NCBI RefSeq assembly: GCF_020595095.1
Contig: NZ_JAJDOP010000014.1
Coordinates: 1-64,000 of the forward strand
From: Microvirga rosea
GTDB lineage: Bacteria > Pseudomonadota > Alphaproteobacteria > Rhizobiales > Beijerinckiaceae
DNA length: 64,000 bases
Reading direction: 5' to 3'
Positions 34,955-43,393 of the stretch are shown in pieces (position 1 is the stretch's first letter; each line of letters begins with the position of its first letter). Below the pieces are notes generated by a model. It saw only the letters and a list, made by a program, of their open reading frames with translations. It had not been told where the DNA came from and ran no database searches. A program made the position numbers and the translations under genes.

Positions 34955-36028
34955 TTAGCTGTGATGATCGTCTGTGAAATCGCCACCGACGACCGTCATC
35001 GTATGGTACTGGATGTTCGCACCCATAGAGATGTTTTGGTTGAACGCTTCAAGATGAGAGGTCGCAGCTGCGGTCGCCTCTGCAGCAACTGTGCCGTCCT
35101 CTCCCGCACCTGAAGCAAAGTCGCCGGATGCGCCATTGATACCGCTCGCGTCGCCTCCATTCCACTCGCCGCTCTGGCTCCATTCCGAGTTGCTGGATAG
35201 GTTGGCAGTCAGTGTGTCACTATCCGTCATCTCGCTGATTTGCGTCAGGCTGAAAGCTTGGCCGGCGCCATCGCCAATCGCGGAAAGTACGCCATTGAAA
35301 TCGGTGTTATCCAAATTGATCCAGTTCGTCTCCGAGTAGTTGAACGAGTCCTGGATATTCACGCTGAGGTCGAAATCGGCTGTGTTATAGCTGTCGACGG
35401 GGTTGTAGCTATCGTTGATGCTGTGGTCGCTATTATCGTTGTAGCTGTCAGTCGGATTGTAACTGTCGTTTACGCTGTTATCGCTGTTGTCCGAATTGTC
35501 GGAATTATCGTTATAACTGTCGTTCGTGCTGTTGTCGCTATTGTCGCTGTTGTCTGAATTGTCTGAGTTATCAGAGTTGTCGTTGTATGCATCAGTGATG
35601 CTGTTATCACTGTTGTCGCTATTGTCCGAATTGTCGTTATAGCTGTCAGTCACGCTCTTATCGTTGAGAGCATCGTTCAGTGCGACGTCAACGGTGGTTG
35701 TATCGCTATTGTCGTTATAGCTGTCTGTAGTGCTGTTGTCGCTGTTGTCGCTGTTATCCGAGTTATCACTATTATCGGAATTGTCCGAGTTATCGGAGTT
35801 ATCATTATAAGCGTCAGTGACGCTGTTGTCGCTGTTGTCACTGTTGTCCGAGTTATCACTGTTGTCGGAATTGTCACTGTTGTCTGAGTTATCGTTATAA
35901 CTGTCAGTGACGCTGTTGTCGTTACGGCTGTCCGTATTGCTTTCGTCCTCGTAGTTTCCGTTCTCTTGAGAAGCAAAGGCAAATCCGGCGATGGCGGCAG
36001 CAACGTTGCCATTTTGATCAGTAGCCAT
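34955..36028 (-). CDS. Asp-Asn-Ser hexad-repeat protein, putative type I secretion substrate
   Basis: A 357-residue, extremely acidic, Asn/Asp/Ser-rich protein with no Sec signal. Residues 37-217 contain 33 copies of the tripeptide Asp-Asn-Ser in runs of 8, 8, 4, 6 and 4 units (plus single units and one Asp-His-Ser). Runs are separated by six-residue linkers of the form V/I/T-T/N-D-S/A-Y-N, so most of the region keeps a six-residue register. The N-terminal 36 residues (MATDQNGNVAAAIAGFAFAS) and the C-terminal 120 residues, rich in Gly/Ala/Ser and ending VVGGDFTDDHHS, are non-repetitive. All six serine codons are used in the repeats. I recognise no named family; a surface or matrix polymer is the best guess. 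Confidence 0.82.
   Translation of the reverse strand: MATDQNGNVAAAIAGFAFASQENGNYEDESNTDSRNDNSVTDSYNDNSDNSDNSDNSDNSDNSDNSDNSVTDAYNDNSDNSDNSDNSDNSDNSDNSDNSTTDSYNDNSDTTTVDVALNDALNDKSVTDSYNDNSDNSDNSDNSITDAYNDNSDNSDNSDNSDNSDNSTNDSYNDNSDNSDNSDNSVNDSYNPTDSYNDNSDHSINDSYNPVDSYNTADFDLSVNIQDSFNYSETNWINLDNTDFNGVLSAIGDGAGQAFSLTQISEMTDSDTLTANLSSNSEWSQSGEWNGGDASGINGASGDFASGAGEDGTVAAEATAAATSHLEAFNQNISMGANIQYHTMTVVGGDFTDDHHS
35385..35920 (-). repeat. Coding 9-bp tandem repeat encoding Asp-Asn-Ser units
   Basis: The repeats lie inside the DNS-repeat gene. The unit is 9 bp (Asp-Asn-Ser), but neighbouring units differ at synonymous positions: both Asp codons, both Asn codons and AGC, AGT, TCA, TCC, TCG and TCT for Ser. 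This scrambling indicates an old repeat kept by selection on the protein, not a fresh slippage expansion. Confidence 0.9.
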
Positions 36029-36583
36029 AATGCTTATTCCATCATTTGCGATGGCAGCGCCTCAACTCATCTATCTCATCCATTACGTGATTAGCTGAGT
36101 TGTTGAGTGCCACAGAGCTGATAAAATTCATAGCTTTTGGTATTCAGACCCGCAAATCGCAAGGGCTGACTACGTCTTACCAGTTATGCTCGCGCTGTAC
36201 TTGGCCGGGCGCCTCCTTGATTGCTTTAAATAGGATCAAGTCAAACAGCATTCGCTCAGCTTTGAGCATTTGCTTTACGGCGGCATATACATTGCCGGCC
36301 AAGCAAAAGCCCATCGCTTCCACACAAGCGCCCCAAGTGCTTTCCTGATATCAGAGCAAGCCGTATGTCTCATCTTGTGATGAGACATCCTAGACTTCTC
36401 ACCTCGATCCTCACTTCCGGCAGTCACTGCCTACAACACGCTTTGTTGTTTCCCGTGAGATCGAGCATCTGAAGCGTTTCTTTTAAACCTGCCTCAGATC
36501 GCAAAATTAGACTTTAATTCATGAATTTAGTCCAGTCGCGCAAAGGGAGTAGTCCCCTCGACGGGAAGGAAAACTATATGATT
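36029..36583. promoter_or_regulatory. Long A+T-rich region upstream of the DNS-repeat gene
   Basis: 555 bp without a credible gene. It holds the presumed promoter of the DNS-repeat gene on the minus strand (a weak candidate is TTGCGG, 17 bp, TATGAA within 36130-36180) and a small inverted repeat CAACTCA (36063-36069) / TGAGTTG (36096-36102). A perfect 10-bp-arm palindrome at 36365-36388 is listed separately. Its length and A+T content are unusual for this window and suit a heavily regulated promoter. Confidence 0.45.
36365..36388. promoter_or_regulatory. Perfect 24-bp interrupted palindrome
   Basis: ATGTCTCATC (36365-36374) and GATGAGACAT (36379-36388) are perfect inverted repeats around TTGT. 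It lies about 340 bp upstream of the DNS-repeat gene and about 200 bp downstream of the unknown gene at 36584. No T-tract flanks it, so an operator for a dimeric regulator is as likely as an RNA hairpin. Confidence 0.5.
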
Positions 36584-37057
36584 TCAGGTGACAGCCTCAA
36601 CTCTCTCTTCGAATAAGCTTTTCCATATAATCCGAAGCTCATTGTGAGATCTGGGCGAACTATGATGATAGTAATGCTCCTGGCTATTTTCGTCCCAGGA
36701 GAAGCTTTGTCTCAACAGAGAATGAAACGTCAAAGCTTGATGACAGCCGATCTGGAACTCCAAATCTCCATTTATACTTAGGGTGAAGATCTCCTCGCCA
36801 TATATATCTGCGGGCTCTCCACTCAGTTCGGCAAGCGCTTCGGATTGAATGAGCCCAAGAGCATAGGAACTGAGCGAAGTAGCGATGGCGGATCTCGCCT
36901 CGAGGGTGATCAGCATGGAAATGAAGCCAAGAATGTATGGGTCGTGCCATACGGCCGACGGAATAGGCCCTAGGCTTCGCTCGCTTGTTTCCAGGAAAGG
37001 CCCCAGCATCGCGATGGCTGCCTTTCGTCCTTGCCGGGCTTTCCATATCTGGAGCAT
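36584..37057 (-). CDS. Hypothetical protein
   Basis: A 157-residue protein that I cannot assign. It begins MLQIWKARQGRKAAIAMLGP and contains a mildly hydrophobic helical stretch (DPYILGFISMLITLEARSA, about residues 39-57), a mixed middle EIFTLSINGDLEFQIGCHQ near 90, and a His/Ser-rich segment EHYYHHSSPRSHNE near 127. No signal peptide. It is divergent from the HEPN-like gene at 37196 and upstream, on the same strand, of the DNS-repeat gene. The composition and even amino-acid usage argue for a real gene. Confidence 0.65.
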   Translation of the reverse strand: MLQIWKARQGRKAAIAMLGPFLETSERSLGPIPSAVWHDPYILGFISMLITLEARSAIATSLSSYALGLIQSEALAELSGEPADIYGEEIFTLSINGDLEFQIGCHQALTFHSLLRQSFSWDENSQEHYYHHSSPRSHNELRIIWKSLFEERVEAVT

Positions 37058-37133
37058 CGGTCACCGTCTTGAATTTTCTTGAAGATCAGCGGCCCATAGT
37101 TCGGCTTCAATCGCCCTTTGGGATAAATTCGCA

Positions 37134-37139
37134 TATAAT
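37134..37139 (+). promoter_or_regulatory. Candidate -10 element for the HEPN-like gene
   Basis: A consensus TATAAT 57 bp upstream of the ATG at 37196. No good -35 hexamer was found at 16-18 bp, so this is a partial match only. Confidence 0.35.
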
Positions 37140-37195
37140 AGAGGAACTTTATAGGCACTCTGATGGGACCTCGTCGGGTGCAGGGAGGCAGAGGT

Positions 37196-37786
37196 ATGCC
37201 AGCACAACTACCCCGGAAGCCGGACTTCGACAGCATCGAGGCTGCGGCAATCACCTCTGCCGATCACAGAACGATGGTTCTGGCTCTCATCGGCAACCTC
37301 GTCTTCAGTTGGTCGAATAATGAGAGCATGTTCATTTATGTTCTCATGCTGCTGCTCGAAACCGACGAAGTATCGGCGGCGATTGTCTTCGCCACATTGA
37401 ACACAACGCGAGCGCGGTTGGACTTGGTGCAACGACTTGCAAAAGCTAAAGTTGCCGACAAAGCGGTCGCTCAACAGCTTGAAGGACTCATAAGTCGTTT
37501 CAATGCATGCACGAAAATTCGCAACGAGTTCAACCATTGCATGTATGCGGTGAGCGACCAAGGTGAAATCACGCACACACATGCCATGAAGATTCGCGAG
37601 AGCGGCGGAAAATTAGTCTTGGGTGAAGTTCGCGCGGTTGACGATAGTCGTATTCGCGAGCTGACAAAGGCCATTGAAGATTTGAAAATACTCAATCGCG
37701 AATTATGGAACTTCCTCCCTCACCTGCAGGCTTCCGTGCGCCCCCTGTCCAATCAATCACAAAATACGCGCCAGGATCATGTCTAG
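37196..37786 (+). CDS. Hypothetical helical protein with HEPN-like R-x4-H motif
   Basis: A 196-residue protein starting MPAQLPRKPDFDSIEAAAIT, with AGGCAGAGG before the ATG; the ATG at 37163 is less likely. It is mostly helical: a hydrophobic helix ALIGNLVFSWSNNESMFIYV near residue 30, Ala/Arg/Lys-rich helices near 60-95, and RFNACTKIRNEFNHCMYAV near 105. The R-N-E-F-N-H segment matches the R-x4-H signature of HEPN RNase-fold domains, and I-R-N before H is the commonest wording there. No toxin partner or antitoxin is adjacent. The assignment is by motif only and may be coincidental. Confidence 0.6.
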   Translation: MPAQLPRKPDFDSIEAAAITSADHRTMVLALIGNLVFSWSNNESMFIYVLMLLLETDEVSAAIVFATLNTTRARLDLVQRLAKAKVADKAVAQQLEGLISRFNACTKIRNEFNHCMYAVSDQGEITHTHAMKIRESGGKLVLGEVRAVDDSRIRELTKAIEDLKILNRELWNFLPHLQASVRPLSNQSQNTRQDHV

Positions 37787-37835
37787 ACAGACGTGACTGC
37801 TCCGATCCCGTTCTGGAAAGATCGTCCTCCTTCAG

Positions 37836-37857
37836 GGGAACGCCTTGGCGGCGTTCC
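37836..37857. terminator. Terminator-like hairpin between convergent genes
   Basis: Perfect 9-bp inverted repeat GGGAACGCC / GGCGTTCCC with loop TTGGC, between the convergent HEPN-like and TerC genes. No T-tract on either side. Confidence 0.5.
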
Positions 37858-37897
37858 CGCATTGCTAAGCCAATCGGCAATATCAAACGAGCTCTTG

Positions 37898-38632
37898 CTA
37901 TTCCTTTTTCTTCGCCCGTCTTGAGAGCATGTTGAGGCCTTCGATAAGTGCCGAGAAGGCCATGGCGGCGTAGATGTAGCCTTTTGGGACATGAGCGCCA
38001 AAGCCCTCCGCGATGAGAGTCATGCCGATCATCAGGAGAAATCCCAAAGCCAGCATGACCACGGTTGGATTGGCTTGGATAAACCGGGCGAGAGGGTCCG
38101 AGGCAAGCAGCATGACCGTCACGGCGAAGACTACCGCGATCACCATGACCGGGACATGATCGGTCATCCCGACGGCTGTGATGATGCTGTCGATCGAGAA
38201 CACCAGGTCGAGGACAAGGATTTGGCCAATGGCGGATGCAAAGCCGAGGGTGCTCCGACCGTTCTCGAACATATCCGGCCCATGGTCCGGGTCGACGCTG
38301 TGGTGGATTTCCTTCGTGGCCTTCCACACCAGGAAGAGACCACCGGCAATAAGGATAAGATCTCGCCAAGAAAATCCATGGTCGAAGACAGTAAAGAGCG
38401 GCTCGGTGAGCTGTACGATCAGGGCCACAGTTCCGAGCAAGCCGAGACGCAGGATTAGCGCCAACCCGATACCGATCCGACGGGCCTTCGTTTGCTGATG
38501 AGCAGGGAGTTTATTGGTCAGGATCGAGATGAAGATCAGATTATCGATCCCGAGCACGACCTCCATCACGATCAGGGTTGCGAGGGCAGCCCATACGGTG
38601 GGGTCGGCAAAGAGGGTTAGCATTCCACTCAT
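37898..38632 (-). CDS. TerC-family integral membrane protein
   Basis: A 244-residue membrane protein with about seven hydrophobic helices. The TerC signature [20 protein letters not shown] near residue 22 and the second acidic helix [20 protein letters not shown] near 140 carry the conserved Asp residues thought to pass metal ions. The ATG at 38632 follows AAGGAA; a TTG three bases earlier is possible. Family members are linked to manganese export, tellurium resistance or metalation of exported proteins. No other metal genes are adjacent. Confidence 0.9.
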   Translation of the reverse strand: MSGMLTLFADPTVWAALATLIVMEVVLGIDNLIFISILTNKLPAHQQTKARRIGIGLALILRLGLLGTVALIVQLTEPLFTVFDHGFSWRDLILIAGGLFLVWKATKEIHHSVDPDHGPDMFENGRSTLGFASAIGQILVLDLVFSIDSIITAVGMTDHVPVMVIAVVFAVTVMLLASDPLARFIQANPTVVMLALGFLLMIGMTLIAEGFGAHVPKGYIYAAMAFSALIEGLNMLSRRAKKKE

Positions 38633-38889
38633 CAAACATTTTCCTTGTGACGTTTCCCGTTATCTTGGCTGTTTTTGCGCTTTCGCAAGGGCGAGTAGCC
38701 AGAACAGGCCGGTTTTTAGGATTTTTATCCGGTTCGACCTTCACATCTTGGACCTTGATGAACCTTTGCGAAACCAATTGCAAAATGGTTCACGAGTGAG
38801 CTAGCTTTATTTCATGTGCCGGGCTTCGCGGGAAACAAAGAACCAAAGTCAGCTGCATCGTTGTAACAAATTTGTTTAGGTTTTGCAGA

Positions 38890-39660
38890 GTGAGTGAACC
38901 GCTTTCAGATAGTTCCGATTTCGCGCTGAGGCAGTTGCGAGGACTGCTTGCTCAGCTGTCAGACCATGGGTCTGATGCACAGCTTCCGCCGGAGCGGACC
39001 CTGTCTCTGCAAATCGGAGTTGGTCGGCGTGCGCTCCGACGCGCCCTGGAGGTTCTTGAGGCCGAAGGTCGCATCTGGAGACGACAGGGCAAAGGCACCT
39101 TTGTCGGCTCCGAGCCTCAAAGAAAGGAAGTGGATCTCGAAGCCCTATCCAGCGGCACCAACCCCCTTGAGATCATGGAAGCTCGACTTGAAGTCGAACC
39201 GGGCCTTGCCCGGCTAGCGGCGTTGCGAGCCTCGAACGGGGATCTGGAACGTCTCGATCACCTTGCGAGGAAGACAGCATCGAGCGCCGACGGCGATATG
39301 GATAGTCGAGAGCTGTGGGACGGGGCCTTCCACCGAGCAATCGCGGAGTCGGCGGGCAACAGCCTGCTGCTCGTCTTCTTCGATATCATGAACCAGATCA
39401 GGCAAGACCCCACATGGCGCCGCCTTCGTGAACAAGCGCGCTCACGCCCCGGGCAACGGCAGTACGTCGATCAACATACGCGGGTCGTCGAAGCGATAGT
39501 TGCAAGGAATGCGGAAGCTGCAGAGCAAGCCATGCGCGAACACCTTGAAACAGTTCGAGAAAGTCTCCTGCGGCTTATGACCCGCTCTTCAAGGCCGCGT
39601 CAGGACAACGACCCTGCCGACAGCCCCTCTCCCGACGGTCAAGGAAGGCCCGCAGCATGA
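38890..39660 (+). CDS. GntR/FadR-family transcriptional regulator
   Basis: A 256-residue regulator. The GTG at 38890 (VSEPLSDSSDFALRQL) with a modest AGG upstream is preferred to a TTG at 38872. The N-terminal winged helix reads LPPERTLSLQIGVGRRALRRAL and RIWRRQGKGTFVG (about residues 33-72), and the all-helical FCD ligand domain follows with EIMEARLEVEPGLARLAALRA near 92 and DGAFHRAIAESAGNSLLL near 145. Its stop overlaps the first ABC gene by 4 bp, so it is the first gene of the peptide-importer operon and probably its local regulator. Confidence 0.92.
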   Translation: MSEPLSDSSDFALRQLRGLLAQLSDHGSDAQLPPERTLSLQIGVGRRALRRALEVLEAEGRIWRRQGKGTFVGSEPQRKEVDLEALSSGTNPLEIMEARLEVEPGLARLAALRASNGDLERLDHLARKTASSADGDMDSRELWDGAFHRAIAESAGNSLLLVFFDIMNQIRQDPTWRRLREQARSRPGQRQYVDQHTRVVEAIVARNAEAAEQAMREHLETVRESLLRLMTRSSRPRQDNDPADSPSPDGQGRPAA

Positions 39661-40712
39661 TTGATAACGTCGCGCTTCACGCAAGATCGGCCGACACCAC
39701 GGGAGCAACCCATTCAGGACGTGACGCTCTGCTTCGTGTTGAAAATCTGTCGATCCGTTTTGATGGCGCGCCCCCAGACGTCAACGTGGTCGACGATGTC
39801 ACTCTTTCGGTTGCCAAGGGTAAAACGCTTTGCCTCGTGGGAGAGTCGGGCTGCGGCAAGAGCGTGACAGCTCTGTCGCTGATGGGACTTTTACCAACGC
39901 CTCCCGCACGCATCGTCGGCGGATCCGCCTATTTTGGCGGGAAAGATCTCTTCCGCATGTCGGAACGAGAGAAAGCCGACATGCGCGGCAACCAGACGGC
40001 CATGATCTTTCAGGAGCCTATGACTTCCCTCAATCCCGTTTTCACCGTCGGCGACCAGATCGTAGAGGGAATTCTGAGACATAGAAAAGTCTCCAAATCC
40101 GAGGCGAGGGAGCGGGCCCTCGAAATGCTTCGGCGCGTACGGATACCTGCGCCCGAGAAACGAATGCAGGCCTATCCACACGAAATGTCTGGTGGCATGC
40201 GGCAACGAATTATGATTGCGATGGCGTTGGCGAATGGGCCAGAGCTCCTCATTGCAGACGAGCCAACGACTGCCCTTGACGTCACAATCCAGGCACAGAT
40301 CATTTCCCTTATTCGCCAGCTTCAAGATGAGAGCGGGATGGCGATGATCCTGATCACCCACGATCTCGGCGTGGTCGCTGAGATCGCCGACGAGGTTGCG
40401 GTTATGTACGCCGGCAAAATTGTCGAAGCAGGATCTGTCGACAAGATATTCATGGACCCCCAGCACCCTTACACGATCGGGCTGATGGGATCCGTTCCGT
40501 CCATAGGCCGTCGGCAGGGAAAGCTGGCGACGATCCGCGGGACCGTGCCACCCGCCGAATTAATGCCCAAAGGCTGCCGGTTCATGCCTCGATGCCCCTT
40601 TGCGGATGTGCGCTGCGTTACCGATCCCCCTCCTCTCGCGGAAATAACTCCTGGGCATTCGGCACGCTGCTGGTACGCACCTCTTGAAATCCATCGAGGA
40701 GGCGTCGCATGA
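39657..40712 (+). CDS. Peptide ABC transporter ATP-binding protein (DppD/GsiA-type)
   Basis: A 351-residue ATPase of the oligopeptide transporter class. Walker [21 protein letters not shown] near residue 60, signature [16 protein letters not shown] near 177, Walker [15 protein letters not shown] near 198, and the C-terminal Fe-S-like oligo_HPN region [14 protein letters not shown] near 305. It is coupled to the regulator upstream and the second ATPase downstream by 4-bp overlaps. Together they energise the importer whose binding protein is at 41825. Confidence 0.95.
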   Translation: MIDNVALHARSADTTGATHSGRDALLRVENLSIRFDGAPPDVNVVDDVTLSVAKGKTLCLVGESGCGKSVTALSLMGLLPTPPARIVGGSAYFGGKDLFRMSEREKADMRGNQTAMIFQEPMTSLNPVFTVGDQIVEGILRHRKVSKSEARERALEMLRRVRIPAPEKRMQAYPHEMSGGMRQRIMIAMALANGPELLIADEPTTALDVTIQAQIISLIRQLQDESGMAMILITHDLGVVAEIADEVAVMYAGKIVEAGSVDKIFMDPQHPYTIGLMGSVPSIGRRQGKLATIRGTVPPAELMPKGCRFMPRCPFADVRCVTDPPPLAEITPGHSARCWYAPLEIHRGGVA

Positions 40713-41806
40713 GCGAGACGACGTCAGACGTGATCCTTGAGAGCATCGATCTCGTAAAGCACTTCGGCAGCAGCGGATTTTTTGGACCCCCAACAGTCGT
40801 TCATGCTGTTGACGGAGTTTCACTGACTATTCGGCGCGGAGAAACTTTCGCGATTGTTGGAGAATCCGGCTGCGGCAAGTCAACCCTTGGGCGACTGCTG
40901 CTACGCCTCATCGAGCCGACGCAGGGAGACGTTCTTTATGAGGGACGCTCTATTCTCTCGCTCGATGCAGCAGAGATGCGCCGCCTTCGCCGCGATTTGC
41001 AGATTATTTTTCAGGATCCGTTCGCCTCTCTCAATCCTCGCATGAATGTCGGCGACATCATCAGTGAACCGTTATGGCTTCATGGTCTCGGCAGTAAATC
41101 GGATCGGAGAGAACAAACTGCGGAATTGCTGCGAACCGTCGGGCTCTTGCCCGCCCATGCGGATCGCTATCCGCACGAATTTTCGGGAGGCCAGCGCCAG
41201 CGCATCGGGATAGCCCGCGCGCTCGCCGGCAATCCGAAGCTTATTATAGGCGATGAGCCCGTTTCCGCTCTGGATGTTTCCATTCAGGCCCAGATCGTGA
41301 ATCTTCTCGAAGACCTCAAGGAGCGATACGGCCTGACGCTCGTGGTCGTGGCGCACGATCTCGCAGTTATCCGGCATATGAGCGATAGAGTCGCCGTGAT
41401 GTATCTCGGCGAAATCGTTGAGCTAAGTTCCACGGACGATCTGTTTGAAAATCCGCTTCATCCGTACACCCAGGCGCTGCTGACGGCTATTCCGATCCCC
41501 AATCCGCAGGGCCGACGTCCAAAGCCTCTGCTGCAAGGCGACGTTCCAAGTCCGACCGCGCCACCATCGGGCTGTCGTTTTCATACGCGTTGCCCACATG
41601 CGCGATCCATCTGCAAGGAGAATCATCCTGTCGCCGAGAACGCCGGCGGCGGGCGAATGGTCGCCTGCCATTTCTGGCGCGAAATTCAGAACGCCGGAAG
41701 CGGCGCGCTGTCTGCTCCGGCACAGAGTCCTGCGCTCACAAAGCGCATGGAGCTCTACATGACGTGGCGTGAACGCCAGGAACAAACCAAAAATTCAAAT
41801 GGATAA
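40709..41806 (+). CDS. Peptide ABC transporter ATP-binding protein (DppF-type)
   Basis: A 365-residue second ATPase. Walker [20 protein letters not shown] near residue 51, [18 protein letters not shown] near 100, signature [19 protein letters not shown] near 160, Walker [19 protein letters not shown] near 180 and [14 protein letters not shown] near 290. The Cys-rich C-terminus is typical of DppD/DppF-class ATPases. A C-terminal tail of about 40 residues beyond that region is unconserved. Followed after 18 bp by the binding-protein gene. Confidence 0.95.
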   Translation: MSETTSDVILESIDLVKHFGSSGFFGPPTVVHAVDGVSLTIRRGETFAIVGESGCGKSTLGRLLLRLIEPTQGDVLYEGRSILSLDAAEMRRLRRDLQIIFQDPFASLNPRMNVGDIISEPLWLHGLGSKSDRREQTAELLRTVGLLPAHADRYPHEFSGGQRQRIGIARALAGNPKLIIGDEPVSALDVSIQAQIVNLLEDLKERYGLTLVVVAHDLAVIRHMSDRVAVMYLGEIVELSSTDDLFENPLHPYTQALLTAIPIPNPQGRRPKPLLQGDVPSPTAPPSGCRFHTRCPHARSICKENHPVAENAGGGRMVACHFWREIQNAGSGALSAPAQSPALTKRMELYMTWRERQEQTKNSNG

Positions 41807-41824
41807 AGAACAGAGGAGAAATCG

Positions 41825-43324
41825 ATGAAGAAAGCTCTATCCATTTTGGCCGCGGCGGCAACGCTGGCCTTAACGACTACGGCTTCCGCTCAAACTCTCA
41901 GGATCGGTCTGAATGAAGATCCCGATGTTCTCGATCCTCATAGAGCAAGAACTTTCGTTGGCCGGATTGTTTTCACCTCCTTGTGTGACAAGCTTGTCGA
42001 TATCACGCCCGACCTGAAATTCGTGCCGCAACTTGCTACTGAATGGACGTGGACGGACCCAAAAACTCTTACGTTCAAACTCAGGCCTGGCGTCAAATTC
42101 CACGATGGCGAACCATTAAACGCGGCCGCGGTTAAGGCGAACCTCGACCGAGCCAGAACGCTTCCGGATAGCCTTCGGAAGAGCGAGCTGGGTTCTGTGG
42201 AGAGTGTCGAGACCGTCGATGACCTGACGGTTGCAGTCAAATTGTCCCGCCCCGACGCAACCCTGCTATCGCAGCTCTCTGATCGCGCCGGAATGATTAT
42301 GTCGCCCAAAGCTCTGGCCTCGGCTGATTTCGGTCAAAAACCGATTTGCTCCGGGCCCTATCGGTTTGTCGAGCGAGTGCAAAACGACAGGATCGTTCTT
42401 GAACGCTTCAAGGATTATTGGGACGCCAAGAATTATAGTTTTGAACGAGTCGTCTTCCAACCAGTGCCGGATACAACTGTTCGCCTCGCAAATCTCAAAG
42501 CGGGCAACCTCGACTTGTTGGAGCGTCTTGCCCCAAGTGACGTCGCTGCAGTGAAAGCAGACTCGTCACTGACCTTCGCTCCCGTCAGCGGCATCGGGTA
42601 TCAGGGTTTGACGATCAACACGAATAATGGAGAGCGATCCAAGACGCCTTTGGGTCAGGATAAGCGCGTCCGCCAGGCACTTGAATATGCCATTGACCGC
42701 GACGTGATCAATGAAGTGGTCGGGGCTGGCATTTTCCCCCCAGCGGGTCAGCCGTTTCCCGAGGCCAGCCCGTACAACGACAAGAAGTTCGCGGCCAAGA
42801 AGCGCGATGTCGAGAAGGCGAAAAAGCTGCTCAAAGAGGCCGGTGTCGATCGCGTGAAGTTCGATCTGACCTTTGGCACCAGCACGACAACGCAACAGAT
42901 CGCCGAGATCATTCAGGCAATGGCAGCGGAGGCGGGCTTCGATATTTCCCTACGTCCGACTGAATTTGCCGCCATGCAGAAAGAAGCTCAAGCTGGCAAT
43001 TTTGACGTCAATGTTATCGGATGGTCAGGCCGCGTCGATCCGGATGGGAACATTCACCCGTTCGTCACTTGCAAGGGCGGATTGAATGACGGGCGCTACT
43101 GCAATCAGGAGCTTGACCGTCTTTTAAACGAAGCTCGCATCACGAATGACGAAGCCAAGCGAAAAGAGCTGTACGACGCAGCACAGACGATCCTTCAGGA
43201 CGAGGTTCCGATTATCTACACCTATTATCAACCCTGGCCCTTCGTCCTTGCGAAAAAGGTTCAAGGCTTCAAGCCTTATCCGGATGGCATGATCCGTCTC
43301 AAGGGAGTGAGTTTCTCCTCATAA
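41825..43324 (+). CDS. Peptide ABC transporter substrate-binding protein (SBP_bac_5, GsiB/DppA-like)
   Basis: A 499-residue periplasmic binding protein with a Sec signal (ALSILAAAATLALTTTASA, cleavage after residue about 22) and GGAG before the ATG. Family parts: DPDVLDPHRARTFVGRIVF near 33, LRPGVKFHDGEPLNAAAV near 85, CSGPYRFVERVQNDRIVLER near 178 and GLTINTNNGER near 260. The substrate class covers peptides, glutathione and nickel. With a gamma-glutamyltransferase at the end of the operon, glutathione or gamma-glutamyl peptides are the best guess. A hairpin (43336-43364) follows the stop. Confidence 0.93.
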   Translation: MKKALSILAAAATLALTTTASAQTLRIGLNEDPDVLDPHRARTFVGRIVFTSLCDKLVDITPDLKFVPQLATEWTWTDPKTLTFKLRPGVKFHDGEPLNAAAVKANLDRARTLPDSLRKSELGSVESVETVDDLTVAVKLSRPDATLLSQLSDRAGMIMSPKALASADFGQKPICSGPYRFVERVQNDRIVLERFKDYWDAKNYSFERVVFQPVPDTTVRLANLKAGNLDLLERLAPSDVAAVKADSSLTFAPVSGIGYQGLTINTNNGERSKTPLGQDKRVRQALEYAIDRDVINEVVGAGIFPPAGQPFPEASPYNDKKFAAKKRDVEKAKKLLKEAGVDRVKFDLTFGTSTTTQQIAEIIQAMAAEAGFDISLRPTEFAAMQKEAQAGNFDVNVIGWSGRVDPDGNIHPFVTCKGGLNDGRYCNQELDRLLNEARITNDEAKRKELYDAAQTILQDEVPIIYTYYQPWPFVLAKKVQGFKPYPDGMIRLKGVSFSS

Positions 43325-43335
43325 TACAAACCGCG

Positions 43336-43364
43336 AGCGTGTCCGGGTCCTGCTCGGACACGCT
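43336..43364 (+). other. Intercistronic hairpin after the binding-protein gene
   Basis: Perfect 10-bp inverted repeat AGCGTGTCCG / CGGACACGCT with a 9-base loop, 12 bp after the binding-protein stop and 30 bp before the permease start. It lacks a strong T-tract; position matches the other binding-protein hairpins in the window. Confidence 0.65.
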
Positions 43365-43393
43365 TCTCAGAACCGCACCGAGACTCGAAACGT

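Noticed and set aside
35385..35920. Tandem DNA repeat resembling a CRISPR-like or microsatellite array
   Set aside because: The 9-bp units lie in frame inside one long gene, differ at synonymous positions and encode the same tripeptide. There are no spacers or cas genes, so it is a protein repeat.
38684..38710. AAGGGCGAGTAGCC resembling the start of the manganese (yybP-ykoY) riboswitch near a TerC gene
   Set aside because: It is on the plus strand while the TerC gene is on the minus strand, and the second conserved half of the motif is not found downstream. Probably chance.
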